DNA of 59,156 bases. Origin: Propionibacteriaceae bacterium. GTDB lineage: Bacteria > Actinomycetota > Actinomycetes > Propionibacteriales > Propionibacteriaceae. This document shows positions 8,420 through 16,414 of this stretch, in pieces; the first letter of the stretch is position 1; each line of letters opens with the position of its first letter. A program made the translations under genes and the position numbers. The DNA lies in the NCBI GenBank assembly GCA_031271975.1, contig JAISUR010000026.1:1-59156 (forward strand), written 5' to 3'. The notes under the pieces are model-generated. The model did no database searches. It saw only the letters and a program-made list of their open reading frames with translations, and was not told the DNA's origin.

Positions 8420-10639
8420 CTAGAACATCGTGTATAGCTGGGCCAGGGGCAGGCGTTCGGCGGGCGCGGGGGTGACAGTTTCGCCGTTGATGTCGATCCG
8501 GAAGGTAGCCGGGTCGATGTCGATCTGCGGCAGATCACTGTTGAGCTTCATCTGGGCTTTGCCGACTCCGCGCGTGTCGGCCACCGGCGCCAACTCGCGC
8601 CGCAAGCCCAGCTTCGCGGCCAATCCGTCCGCGATTGCCGCCGGCGACACGAACGAATAGGACACGTGCGGCCCACCCTCGTATCCCAGCGCCGGGCGTT
8701 GCAGCACCGGCTGGGGTGTGGGAATGGAGGCGTTGGGATCACCGAGGGCCGCATAGACCAGCGCGCCGCCCTTGATCACCACGTCCGGCCGGATGCCGAA
8801 GAACTTCGGCTGCCAAAGCACCAAGTCGGCCATCTTGCCCGGCTCGATCGAGCCGATGTAGGAGTCGATGCCGTGGGCTATCGCCGGGTTCACGGTGTAC
8901 TTGGCGACGAAGCGCTTGGCGCGCAGATTGTCCGCCGGCGTGGACGGATCCAGATCGCCGCGGCGCAGCTTCATGACGTGTGCCACCTGCCAGGTGCGGG
9001 CGATCACCTCGCCGATACGGCCCATGGCTTGTGCGTCCGAACTGGTGATGGAGATGGCGCCCATGTCGTGCAAGATGTCTTCGGCCGCGATGGTGGTGCC
9101 CCGGATGCGCGACTCGGCGAAGGCCAGATCCTCGGGCACTTTCGGATTCAAGTGGTGGCAGACAATCAGCATGTCGAGGTGTTCGGCGAGCGTGTTGACC
9201 GTGTGCGGGAGCGTCGGGTTGGTGGACCCGGGGATGACGTTCGGATGGGACACGACCTTCAGGATGTCCGGCGCATGCCCGCCGCCGGCGCCCTCGGCGT
9301 GGAAGGCGTGGATGGAGCGGCCGTTGATGGCGGCCAGCGTCGACTCCACATATCCGGCTTCGTTCAACGAGTCAGAGTGCAGCGCCACCTGCAAACCCCA
9401 GCGATCGGCCGCCGTGAGGGCCGCGTCGATGGCGGCCGGGGTAGAACCCCAGTCTTCATGCACTTTGTAGCCGCCCGCGCCGCCGAGCGCCTGTTCGGCC
9501 AGCGCCGCGGCGGAAACCGTGTTCCCTTTGCCGAGCAGCAGCAGGTTGACAGGGAGGTGGTCGAGCGAACGCAGGATGTGTGCCAGGTGCCACGGCCCGG
9601 GCGTGACGGTCGTCGCCTTGGTGCCTTCAGCCGGACCGGTGCCGCCACCCAGCACGGTCGTGATGCCCGTCCCCAATGCTTCGATGATCTGCGATTCCGA
9701 CATCAGGTGCACGTGCGAATCGACGCCGCCGGCAGTCAGGATCCGGCCTTCGCCGCTGATGACTTCGGTGCCCGCTCCGATCTCCAATTGGGGATGCACA
9801 CCATCGGCGATATCCGGGTTGCCCGCCCGCCCCAAGGCGGTGATCTTGCCGTCTTTGATGCCGACGTCGGCCTTCACGATGCCCCACCAGTCCAACACGA
9901 TGGCGTTGGTGATGACGGTGTCGAGCGCCCCCGAGGCCGCGGTGGCCGATCCCTGCGCCATGGATTCGCGCACCGACTTGCCGCCGCCGAACACGGCCTC
10001 TTCGCCGCCGACCGTGTAATCCTGCTCCACTTCGATCCAAAGGTCGGTGTCGCCGAGGCGCACCTGGTCGCCCGCCGTAGGCCCGTAGAGTGCCGCGTAG
10101 CGATCCCGGGTGACGGTCAGCGGGCTTGTCTCCGCTGGCCGGACTTCGTCCGGAGATGCCGGAACGAGTCCGGCATGACGGGTGGGGGAGTCATCGCGGA
10201 CGCCCAACGCGTCACCGCGGACCCCCGGCGCGTCGTCACGGGCCCCCAAGACGTCATCCCGGACTTGTTCCCGGGGTCCCCGCAAAGTATCGAAGAACTC
10301 TGTGGGGTGGAGTTCCGGGATCTCGGACGAAGTCCGAATCTGCAACCCAGGCACAACCTTTCGCCCACCGAGCGCGACGACCGACACCTCCCGCGTCACT
10401 CCGGGCTCGAAGCGGATCGACGTGCCCGAGGGGATGTCCAGCCGGAACCCGGCGGCCGCATCCCGGTCGAAAATGAGCGCCGAGTTGGTGTCCGGCAGGT
10501 GGAAATGCGAACCAACCTGGATCGGCCGGTCGCCGCCGTTTTCGATGACGATGGTCTTGCGCGCCCGGGAGGCGTTCAGTTCGACATTGCCCGCGGCGAT
10601 CCGGTAGGCGCCGGGGCCGGAAGTGTTCGAGCCTGCCAT
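8420..10639 (-). CDS. ureC: Urease beta-alpha subunit fusion (UreB-UreC)
   Basis: Catalytic nickel subunit of urease (urea to ammonia and carbamate) fused to the beta subunit in one 739-residue ORF. Residues 1-102 are UreB ([34 protein letters not shown]); about 174-739 are UreC. Nickel and catalytic residues are intact: His309 and His311 (DSHVHL), Lys392 (YKVHEDWG, the carbamylated lysine), the HSDSLNEAG and [12 protein letters not shown] histidines, CHHLNP, and the SSDAQAMG aspartate. Residues 103-173 are a linker encoded by palindromic repeats. I see no stop and no ATG or GTG near the natural UreC start ([14 protein letters not shown]), so separate UreC synthesis is not evident. The ATG at 10639 lies one base after the ureA stop; a TTG at 10651 is less likely. 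Confidence 0.92.
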   Translation of the reverse strand: MAGSNTSGPGAYRIAAGNVELNASRARKTIVIENGGDRPIQVGSHFHLPDTNSALIFDRDAAAGFRLDIPSGTSIRFEPGVTREVSVVALGGRKVVPGLQIRTSSEIPELHPTEFFDTLRGPREQVRDDVLGARDDAPGVRGDALGVRDDSPTRHAGLVPASPDEVRPAETSPLTVTRDRYAALYGPTAGDQVRLGDTDLWIEVEQDYTVGGEEAVFGGGKSVRESMAQGSATAASGALDTVITNAIVLDWWGIVKADVGIKDGKITALGRAGNPDIADGVHPQLEIGAGTEVISGEGRILTAGGVDSHVHLMSESQIIEALGTGITTVLGGGTGPAEGTKATTVTPGPWHLAHILRSLDHLPVNLLLLGKGNTVSAAALAEQALGGAGGYKVHEDWGSTPAAIDAALTAADRWGLQVALHSDSLNEAGYVESTLAAINGRSIHAFHAEGAGGGHAPDILKVVSHPNVIPGSTNPTLPHTVNTLAEHLDMLIVCHHLNPKVPEDLAFAESRIRGTTIAAEDILHDMGAISITSSDAQAMGRIGEVIARTWQVAHVMKLRRGDLDPSTPADNLRAKRFVAKYTVNPAIAHGIDSYIGSIEPGKMADLVLWQPKFFGIRPDVVIKGGALVYAALGDPNASIPTPQPVLQRPALGYEGGPHVSYSFVSPAAIADGLAAKLGLRRELAPVADTRGVGKAQMKLNSDLPQIDIDPATFRIDINGETVTPAPAERLPLAQLYTMF
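10127..10345. repeat. Palindromic repeat modules inside ureBC (encoding the UreB-UreC linker)
   Basis: Contains the CCGGACTTCGTCCGG and GATGCCGGAACGAGTCCGGC hairpins near 10138-10180, degenerate GTCATC-type units to about 10250, CGTCATCCCGGACTTGTTCC (10251-10270), the second module (GGGGTCCCCGCAAAGTATCG, near 10274) and a CGGACGAAGTCCG hairpin at its end. All are read in frame as part of the fusion protein. Confidence 0.9.
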
Positions 10640-10640
10640 G

Positions 10641-10946
10641 TCATGCCCCAATCGGTTCGTGGATGGTGACGAGCTTGCGCCCGTCCGGGAAGGTCGCCTC
10701 CACCTGGATGTCGGGCAGCATCTCGGCCACGCCCGTCATGACGTCGGCCGCGGTCAGCACGGACCGCCCTGCCTCCATCAACTCGGCGACAGACTTGCCC
10801 TCGCGGGCCCTTTCGATGACCCAGGTAGTGAGCACGGCCACCGCCTCGGGGTAGTTCAACTTGACTCCGCGCGCCTTGCGGTCGCGGGCAACCATGCCCG
10901 CAACGGAGAGCAACAGCTTCTCCTGATCAGCCAAAGTCAGGTGCAT
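10641..10946 (-). CDS. ureA: Urease gamma subunit UreA
   Basis: Small structural subunit of urease, 101 residues and full length for the family. The ATG at 10946 ([20 protein letters not shown]) is chosen over an upstream in-frame start because an AAGGAG site sits six bases before it and because it matches the usual UreA N-terminus. Conserved blocks include [16 protein letters not shown] and [18 protein letters not shown]. First gene of the operon. The 232-base divergent gap to the next gene must hold its promoter; a GTTGAAA followed by TAGGCAT near 11005-11025 on this strand is only a weak candidate. Confidence 0.95.
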   Translation of the reverse strand: MHLTLADQEKLLLSVAGMVARDRKARGVKLNYPEAVAVLTTWVIERAREGKSVAELMEAGRSVLTAADVMTGVAEMLPDIQVEATFPDGRKLVTIHEPIGA

Positions 10947-11116
10947 TGGGACTCCTTGTCGTCCAGTGTGGCGATCACCAGTCAACAGGGCCCGGATGAA
11001 TGCCTAGTAAACGCCGGGTTTCAACCGCGTTTCGAGGCCCTGTTTTCACCAACTCTCAAGCTTTCAGGGAGACTTGAGCTTTTCTCTCAGCATCCTTTCA
11101 GGTCCGGATGACTAGC

Positions 11117-11122
11117 CATTAT
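11117..11122 (+). promoter_or_regulatory. Weak candidate -10 (CATTAT) for the secreted FN3-EEP gene
   Basis: CATTAT lies 57 bases before the ATG at 11179. Upstream, a small inverted repeat (CTCAAG at 11055-11060, CTTGAG at 11073-11078) could be an operator or a weak hairpin. No clear -35. The ribosome-binding stretch before the ATG (GGGGGAT) is poor. Confidence 0.28.
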
Positions 11123-11178
11123 GGTCAATTCACACGAGCCCTTGCAGGGGAAGGCAAGGGGTTTGGGGGATACAGATA

Positions 11179-13356
11179 ATGTCATCTGTCAGAGCAGCGC
11201 TTTGCCTGTTGCTGGTAGCGGTATTTGGTTTGCCGCTGGCCACGCCGGCCGCGTCAGCCGCGACATACACGCACGCCACACCAGCCGCTCCAACGGCCGT
11301 CAGCGTCAGCCGCAGTTCCGTAGATTTGTCATGGAAGGCCGTCGCAGACGCGCCCAAGTACCGGATTCAGTATTCGACGTCGTCGTCGATGTCGAATCCC
11401 ACGTATATCCGGGTCAGCGGCACCCGCTACGAACTGACCGGACTGAAGGCGTCGACGACGTACTACTTCAAGGTGCGCGTCATCGACGAGGAGGGCGTGA
11501 ACCTCTCGGCGTATTCCAAGGCGCTGAAGGTGAAGACATCGTCCAAGTCCGGCTACACCCATCTCTCGCCCACGGGGCTCACAGTCACTGGCACCGGCCC
11601 GACGGCTGTGGCTCTGCAATGGAATTCGCGCGGGGACGGCATTCGCTACCGCGTCCAGTATTCGACGAGTTCTTCCATGGCCAACGCCAAATACAAGCGC
11701 GTCACCGGAACTTCCACCACCATCAGCGGCTTGACGTTGAACAAGACCTACTATTTCAAGGTCCGCGTAATCACAAACTCCGGCTCAAATCTCTCCTCGT
11801 ATTCCCCCAAAGTATCCGCCAAAACCGGCTATTCCTTCAGCGCACCGAAGGGCTTGAAAGTCTCCGATTCCAGCCAGACCCAGGCCTTGATGTCGTGGAC
11901 GGAATCCGCCGGCGCCGAACGCTACCGGATCCAGGTCGGCACCTCAGCGTCCATGGCAAACCCGGTCTACTACCGCTATTCGGGCAAGTCGGCGATCGTG
12001 CCGGGCCTGAAGGCGGGCAAGTCGTACTGGTTCAAGATCCGCGTCATCACGCCGGACGGCGAAAACCTCAGCCCCTACTCGTCGGCGGTCAAGCTGACCA
12101 CGCCCACCGCAGCGGACCGCAAGTACCTGGCGCCGACCGGGCTGACCGCGAAAGCCGCCAAGCCGGGCCACCTGACCACGAGCTGGACGTCTTCCGGCTC
12201 AGGGCTGTATTACCAAGTGCGCTATTCACAGAACTCGAACATGTCCGAGTCGAAGACCGTCACCACTACGTCCACCAGCGCCGAGTTGAAGAACTTGGCC
12301 GACGAGACGCAGTACTACTTGCAGTTGCGCATCGTGACGTCCAAGAACGTGGCGCAGAGCCCATATGGCACGACGGCGACCGTGACGACCGCGAAGGAAG
12401 TGAACACGCCGCTGGTCGTCGCCTCGTACAACATTCGCTGCTTCAACTGCTACGAGGGCAAGACGAACGAACGCACCTGGTATGACCGGCGCGACACAGT
12501 CGTGGCTTTGGTGAAGGCGCAGGCCCCGGACGTGATCGGCTTCCAGGAGGCCGCCCAGTCGTGGCTGACCGAGAACGGCAAGAAGGTCTCACTGAGCCAA
12601 TTCGAGGACCTCATCAACCGGCTCGGCAGTCCATACAAGCTGGTGAATACCGCCCGCAACAACTGCGTGAAGTCGACGACACCGACCGGCTGCGTCTACA
12701 AGGACCAAGGCGCTTCCAAGGGCACGAAGATCGTCTACAACTCGGACAAACTGACGTTGGTGGCCGAAGGCTCCAAGCAGCTCTCCTACATTTCCACCAA
12801 AGACAACGAGCGCTACGTCGCCTGGGCGATCTTCGAGCAGAAGGCTTCCGGCAAGTACTTCTTCTTCGCGGACACCCACCTGGAGCACGCCAGCGGCACC
12901 AGCTACTACAACCTGCGCAAGAAGCAGACCGAAGAGATCATGGCCGAGATCGCCAAGCAGAACACGGACGACCTGCCGACGTTCCTGGTGGGCGACTTCA
13001 ATTCGCACAAGACCACCTCGCCCAGCAACGCCCCTTACGACGTGGTGCTCAAGAACGGCCTGATCGATCCGCTGGGGAACTACTACAAGTCGACCACGTC
13101 GGTGAACCCGGATGTGCTTTCCAAGCGGATCCGCACCAACTACAACTCGTACAACAGTTGGGCGCTGAGCCCGCCGAAGTCGTCCACGAACGTGAACGGC
13201 AGCTACTTGGACTACATGTTCGTGGATCCGCGCATCCGCACCACCGAGTGGGAAACCGTCCTGGACCTGGACTCCGCCGGCAAGTGGGTGGGCATCATCC
13301 CGTCCGACCACAACATGCTGCGCATGGTCACGTACTTGCCAACCGCCGAAGGGTAG
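11179..13356 (+). CDS. Secreted fibronectin type III / endonuclease-exonuclease-phosphatase (EEP) protein
   Basis: Predicted secreted phosphoesterase or nuclease of 725 residues. A signal peptide (1-28, ending ATPAASAA) is followed by four FN3 domains (about 35-125, 130-220, 225-315, 320-405) that share the pattern YRIQYSTSSSMSNPTY...TYYFKVRVI. The C-terminal EEP domain (412-721) has IGFQEA (metal-binding Glu), ADTHLEH (His), VGDFNSH (Asp, Asn) and PSDHNML (Asp-His). The family includes DNase I, exonuclease III and sphingomyelinases; extracellular DNA or phospholipid headgroups are plausible substrates but not proven. No sorting motif is seen, so release into the medium is likely. It converges on a paralogue (13409-14875). 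Confidence 0.88.
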   Translation: MSSVRAALCLLLVAVFGLPLATPAASAATYTHATPAAPTAVSVSRSSVDLSWKAVADAPKYRIQYSTSSSMSNPTYIRVSGTRYELTGLKASTTYYFKVRVIDEEGVNLSAYSKALKVKTSSKSGYTHLSPTGLTVTGTGPTAVALQWNSRGDGIRYRVQYSTSSSMANAKYKRVTGTSTTISGLTLNKTYYFKVRVITNSGSNLSSYSPKVSAKTGYSFSAPKGLKVSDSSQTQALMSWTESAGAERYRIQVGTSASMANPVYYRYSGKSAIVPGLKAGKSYWFKIRVITPDGENLSPYSSAVKLTTPTAADRKYLAPTGLTAKAAKPGHLTTSWTSSGSGLYYQVRYSQNSNMSESKTVTTTSTSAELKNLADETQYYLQLRIVTSKNVAQSPYGTTATVTTAKEVNTPLVVASYNIRCFNCYEGKTNERTWYDRRDTVVALVKAQAPDVIGFQEAAQSWLTENGKKVSLSQFEDLINRLGSPYKLVNTARNNCVKSTTPTGCVYKDQGASKGTKIVYNSDKLTLVAEGSKQLSYISTKDNERYVAWAIFEQKASGKYFFFADTHLEHASGTSYYNLRKKQTEEIMAEIAKQNTDDLPTFLVGDFNSHKTTSPSNAPYDVVLKNGLIDPLGNYYKSTTSVNPDVLSKRIRTNYNSYNSWALSPPKSSTNVNGSYLDYMFVDPRIRTTEWETVLDLDSAGKWVGIIPSDHNMLRMVTYLPTAEG

Positions 13357-13361
13357 TAGCC

Positions 13362-13400
13362 ACGTCATCCCGGGCCCGTCCCGGATCTCGGACGGATGAG
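13362..13400. repeat. Short degenerate palindromic repeat between convergent EEP genes
   Basis: CGTCATCCCGGGCCCGTCCC followed by GGATCTCGGACGGATGAGG is a degenerate copy of the window-wide repeat. It occupies the 52-base gap between the two stop codons, where a transcription terminator would be expected, and its GC-rich hairpin may serve that role. Confidence 0.6.
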
Positions 13401-13408
13401 GAATGCCG

Positions 13409-14875
13409 CTACGGCAGCAGGACGGTCGCGCGGAGCATGTTGTGATCCGAGGGGATCGTGCCCACGAAGCGGCCCTTGGAATTGACCTTGACTACCGTCT
13501 CCCATTCGAGGACCCGCATCGGCGTGACCATGATGTAGTCGATGTACGTGCCGTACTTGGGCGGGTTGCGGGAGTAGCGGTTGTAGCTGGAGTAGTTGGC
13601 GTGGATCTTCTTCTCCGGCTCGGCCACACCCGGGTCAGAGGATTGGCCGATCGGATCGAGGAAGGCATCTGTGAAGACGTAGTACGCGGCGTTGGAGCCG
13701 GACTTGCGCGGATACGTGTTGAAGTCGCCAACCATGAATGTGGGCAACTCACCGCCGTAGCGCGCGTTTATCGCCTTGAGTGTGGCGACGCATTCTTTGG
13801 CTTGCCGGGCGCGGCGGTTGGCCATCGCCTTGCCGCCGTTCGGTTCTAGGTGCGCGGATCCGAAAAGGAACAGCTTGCCTGTGGACTTCTGCTCGAACAC
13901 GGCCCAAGCTAGGCGCCGGTCGGACTTGCCCGATTCGAGCTTCTCAGTACCCTCTTCGACAACCTTGACCGTGTCGGAGTTGTAGATGATGCCGTCCGTC
14001 GCACCCGAGATGCGTTGCTTCGTCCCCTTGTACGCGCCGCCGACAAGGTTGATCAGTTGGTCGAACTGTCTGATAGAGCGGGCCTGGGAAGCCTCTTGAA
14101 TGCCCACCACATCTGGCATCTGGCCCTTGATGGTGGCGGCGACGGCGGCCTTGCGGCTCTTCCACGACTTTCCGCCACAACGCACACATTTGACGTTGTA
14201 GGTGCCGACCACCAACGGGACGTTGTCCACAACCTCGCCGTCCACGACGAGCGACCATTCGCTGGCGGGCTTGCCTTCGGCGTCCACCACGCGGGCCTGG
14301 GCATAATACGTGCCCGCTTCCAAGTCCTCGAAGGTGATCTTCGTCTTCTCGATCACCTGGACGGTCTCTTGCAAAGCATCCTTGTCGGGGCCGAACGCCA
14401 GCTCGTAGGCCAGCACCTCATCGGAATCGGCGGCATCCCATTTCAGGGTGGCTTTCATGGCGATGGAGGTGTCCAGCTTCACGACGGGAGCCGCCAGCGT
14501 GTAGACCGGCGCCCCAGTCGTGAACGCCACTGGCTCGGTGGGCTCGGAGATGTCGCCCTCTTCGGCGGAGCGGAGCCGCACGTAGTACGTCGTTTCGGGA
14601 TCCAAGTCGGAGATGGCCACCTTGTCTTCGGCGGCCGGGATGCGCTGTGCGGAGGCGAAATTCTCATCCGGGGCGACTTCCACCACGAAGTCGGCGTTGG
14701 CGGGGGCTTCCCAGGTGACCAAGGCCGACGTGTTGCGGGTGTTGACGGCGATGTTGCTGGGGGAAACCGGTTCGAAGACGGAAGGAACTGCGGAGGCTGT
14801 TGCGAGGGGTCCCAAAGCTAGGACGAAGACGGCGGTTAGACCTCTCCTGATCCACGTTACGTGGCAGTCCCGCAT
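13409..14875 (-). CDS. Secreted FN3 / EEP phosphoesterase, paralogue of the 11179 gene
   Basis: A 488-residue secreted protein with a signal peptide (ending ATASA, about 1-29), two FN3-like domains (about 36-130 and 132-225) and a C-terminal EEP domain (about 228-486). The catalytic blocks match the convergent neighbour: GTYNVKCVRC, VGIQEAS, GSAHLEPNGG, VGDFNTYP and PSDHNML. The start is supported by a CAGGAGG site 5 bases upstream. The two proteins differ in FN3 number but end almost identically, pointing to a local duplication with inversion. Substrate unknown. Confidence 0.87.
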   Translation of the reverse strand: MRDCHVTWIRRGLTAVFVLALGPLATASAVPSVFEPVSPSNIAVNTRNTSALVTWEAPANADFVVEVAPDENFASAQRIPAAEDKVAISDLDPETTYYVRLRSAEEGDISEPTEPVAFTTGAPVYTLAAPVVKLDTSIAMKATLKWDAADSDEVLAYELAFGPDKDALQETVQVIEKTKITFEDLEAGTYYAQARVVDAEGKPASEWSLVVDGEVVDNVPLVVGTYNVKCVRCGGKSWKSRKAAVAATIKGQMPDVVGIQEASQARSIRQFDQLINLVGGAYKGTKQRISGATDGIIYNSDTVKVVEEGTEKLESGKSDRRLAWAVFEQKSTGKLFLFGSAHLEPNGGKAMANRRARQAKECVATLKAINARYGGELPTFMVGDFNTYPRKSGSNAAYYVFTDAFLDPIGQSSDPGVAEPEKKIHANYSSYNRYSRNPPKYGTYIDYIMVTPMRVLEWETVVKVNSKGRFVGTIPSDHNMLRATVLLP

Positions 14876-14931
14876 GCGGCCTCCTGGTGGGTGCAGAGCT
14901 AAAGGTTATCAACTCTTAGGAGCACCTGAGA

Positions 14932-14937
14932 ATAATA
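14932..14937 (-). promoter_or_regulatory. Candidate -10 (TATTAT) of the 13409-14875 gene
   Basis: TATTAT on the minus strand, 56 bases before the ATG, lies in the only AT-rich part of the gap. A good -35 at normal spacing is not evident. Confidence 0.4.
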
Positions 14938-15030
14938 CGGAGATTTTCTCAGAAAGCGAAAGTCGTTGTCCAACTGACGACTCACAGCCAGGAGACAGGC
15001 AAACCAGGCCGCGGCGGCTACGCGACCTTG

Positions 15031-15043
15031 TATCCTGTGACGC
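15031..15043 (+). promoter_or_regulatory. Leaderless promoter: TATCCT, 7 bases before ATG
   Basis: TATCCT (15031-15036) fits the actinobacterial TANNNT -10, and the ATG at 15044 is at the expected transcription start. No Shine-Dalgarno is present. Confidence 0.55.
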
Positions 15044-16384
15044 ATGGCTCGCGTGATCACCTACGGCACCTTCGATCTGTTCCACGAGGGGCACCGCCGC
15101 CTCCTCGAAAGAGCCAAGGCCCTCGGCGACTACCTGATCGTCGGCGTCACGACAGACAATTACGACGCTTCGCGGGGCAAGCTGAACGTGGCGCAGACGT
15201 TGATGGAGCGCATTGAGAACGTGCGGGCCTCGGGGCTGGCCGACTTGATCATCACCGAGGAGTACGAAGGCCAGAAGGTCAACGACATCCAGCAGTACGA
15301 GGTGGACATCTTCGCGATCGGCTCCGACTGGCTGGGCAAGTTTGATTACCTGAAGGACTACTGCGAGGTCGTCTACCTGGAGCGCACCAAGGGTGTCTCC
15401 AGCACCCAGTTGCGCAACGAGAGCGGCGGGGTGCTGCGCGTAGGCGTGGTCGGCGCCGGCCGGATAGCCGCCCGCTTCGTGGCTGAGGCGCGGTACGTCA
15501 GCGGCGTCAACGTGGAGGCCGTCTATTCGCGCACATTCGCCAAAGCCCAAGAGTTCGCCGCGAAACTGGAATTGCAGTGGGCCAACGACACTTTGGACTC
15601 GCTGCTGAAGCATGTAGACGCGGTATATATCGCCACGCCGCACGGCACGCACTACGAATACGCCCGCCAAGCGATCGCAGCGGGCACGCACGTGCTGTGC
15701 GAGAAGCCGATGACGCTCAGCGCCGCCCAAACCGCCGAGTTGTACGCCTTGGCCGAATCCAAGTCCGTCGTGTTGTTGGAAGCCGTGAAGACGGCGTTCT
15801 CTCCCGGCTTCCAGCGCATGATAGCCGTCGCCCGCTCAGGCCTCATCGGGCGAATACGCTCGGTGGACGCCACGTTCACGAAACTGGTGGACGGCGGCCG
15901 CGAATATGACGCCACCGACGGCGGCTCGATTTCCGAGTTGGCCACCTACCCCTTGCTCGCGGCCGTCAAATTGCTGGGCTGCGAATACTCCGAATTGCGT
16001 ACGGTGAGCTTCAAGCCCGCCGAGAGCCCGGTGGAAGTCTTCTCCCGCGTCGACCTGATCTATCCACACGCGGTGGCGTCGGCGCGCACCGGCATCGGCG
16101 TCAAGGCCGAAGGTGAGCTGGTAGTCGCCGGGACGAAGGGCTACATCTACGTGCCCGCGCCGTGGTGGCTGACCGAGTATTTCGAAATGCGCTTCGAGGA
16201 CCAGCGCGGAAACAAGAAGTATTTCTACAAGTTCGAGGGTGACGGGCTGCGCTACGAGTTGGCCGAGTTCGCCGCGATGATCCGCTCCGGCCAGCAGGTT
16301 TCGTTCAAATTCCGCCCCGAGGAGTCAGTGGCAATCGCGACCATCATCGAAGCGGCCCGGGCAGACGCTACGATCATAAGCTGA
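15044..16384 (+). CDS. Fusion of glycerol-3-phosphate cytidylyltransferase (TagD-like) and Gfo/Idh/MocA oxidoreductase
   Basis: Bifunctional protein of 446 residues. Residues 1-130 are a TagD-type nucleotidyltransferase making CDP-glycerol: GTFDLFHEGH holds the HxGH motif (14-17) and RTKGVSSTQLR is the family signature. Residues 137-446 are a Gfo/Idh/MocA NAD(P)-dependent oxidoreductase with a Rossmann loop (VGVVGAGRIA) and the HVLCEKPMTL block. The fused halves suggest supply of an unusual polyol or sugar for a wall polymer, or that the cytidylyltransferase acts on the reduced product (inference). It is followed after 30 bases by the CDP-glycerol glycerophosphotransferase gene, its likely partner. 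Both halves look intact. Confidence 0.88.
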   Translation: MARVITYGTFDLFHEGHRRLLERAKALGDYLIVGVTTDNYDASRGKLNVAQTLMERIENVRASGLADLIITEEYEGQKVNDIQQYEVDIFAIGSDWLGKFDYLKDYCEVVYLERTKGVSSTQLRNESGGVLRVGVVGAGRIAARFVAEARYVSGVNVEAVYSRTFAKAQEFAAKLELQWANDTLDSLLKHVDAVYIATPHGTHYEYARQAIAAGTHVLCEKPMTLSAAQTAELYALAESKSVVLLEAVKTAFSPGFQRMIAVARSGLIGRIRSVDATFTKLVDGGREYDATDGGSISELATYPLLAAVKLLGCEYSELRTVSFKPAESPVEVFSRVDLIYPHAVASARTGIGVKAEGELVVAGTKGYIYVPAPWWLTEYFEMRFEDQRGNKKYFYKFEGDGLRYELAEFAAMIRSGQQVSFKFRPEESVAIATIIEAARADATIIS

Positions 16385-16414
16385 GTATCGACCAGGTGAA
16401 TCAGGAGGCCACGG

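Noticed and set aside
8666-10669. 667-residue plus-strand ORF opposite ureBC
   Set aside because: Antisense shadow of a well-supported urease gene; composition typical of non-coding GC-rich frames and no recognisable domain.
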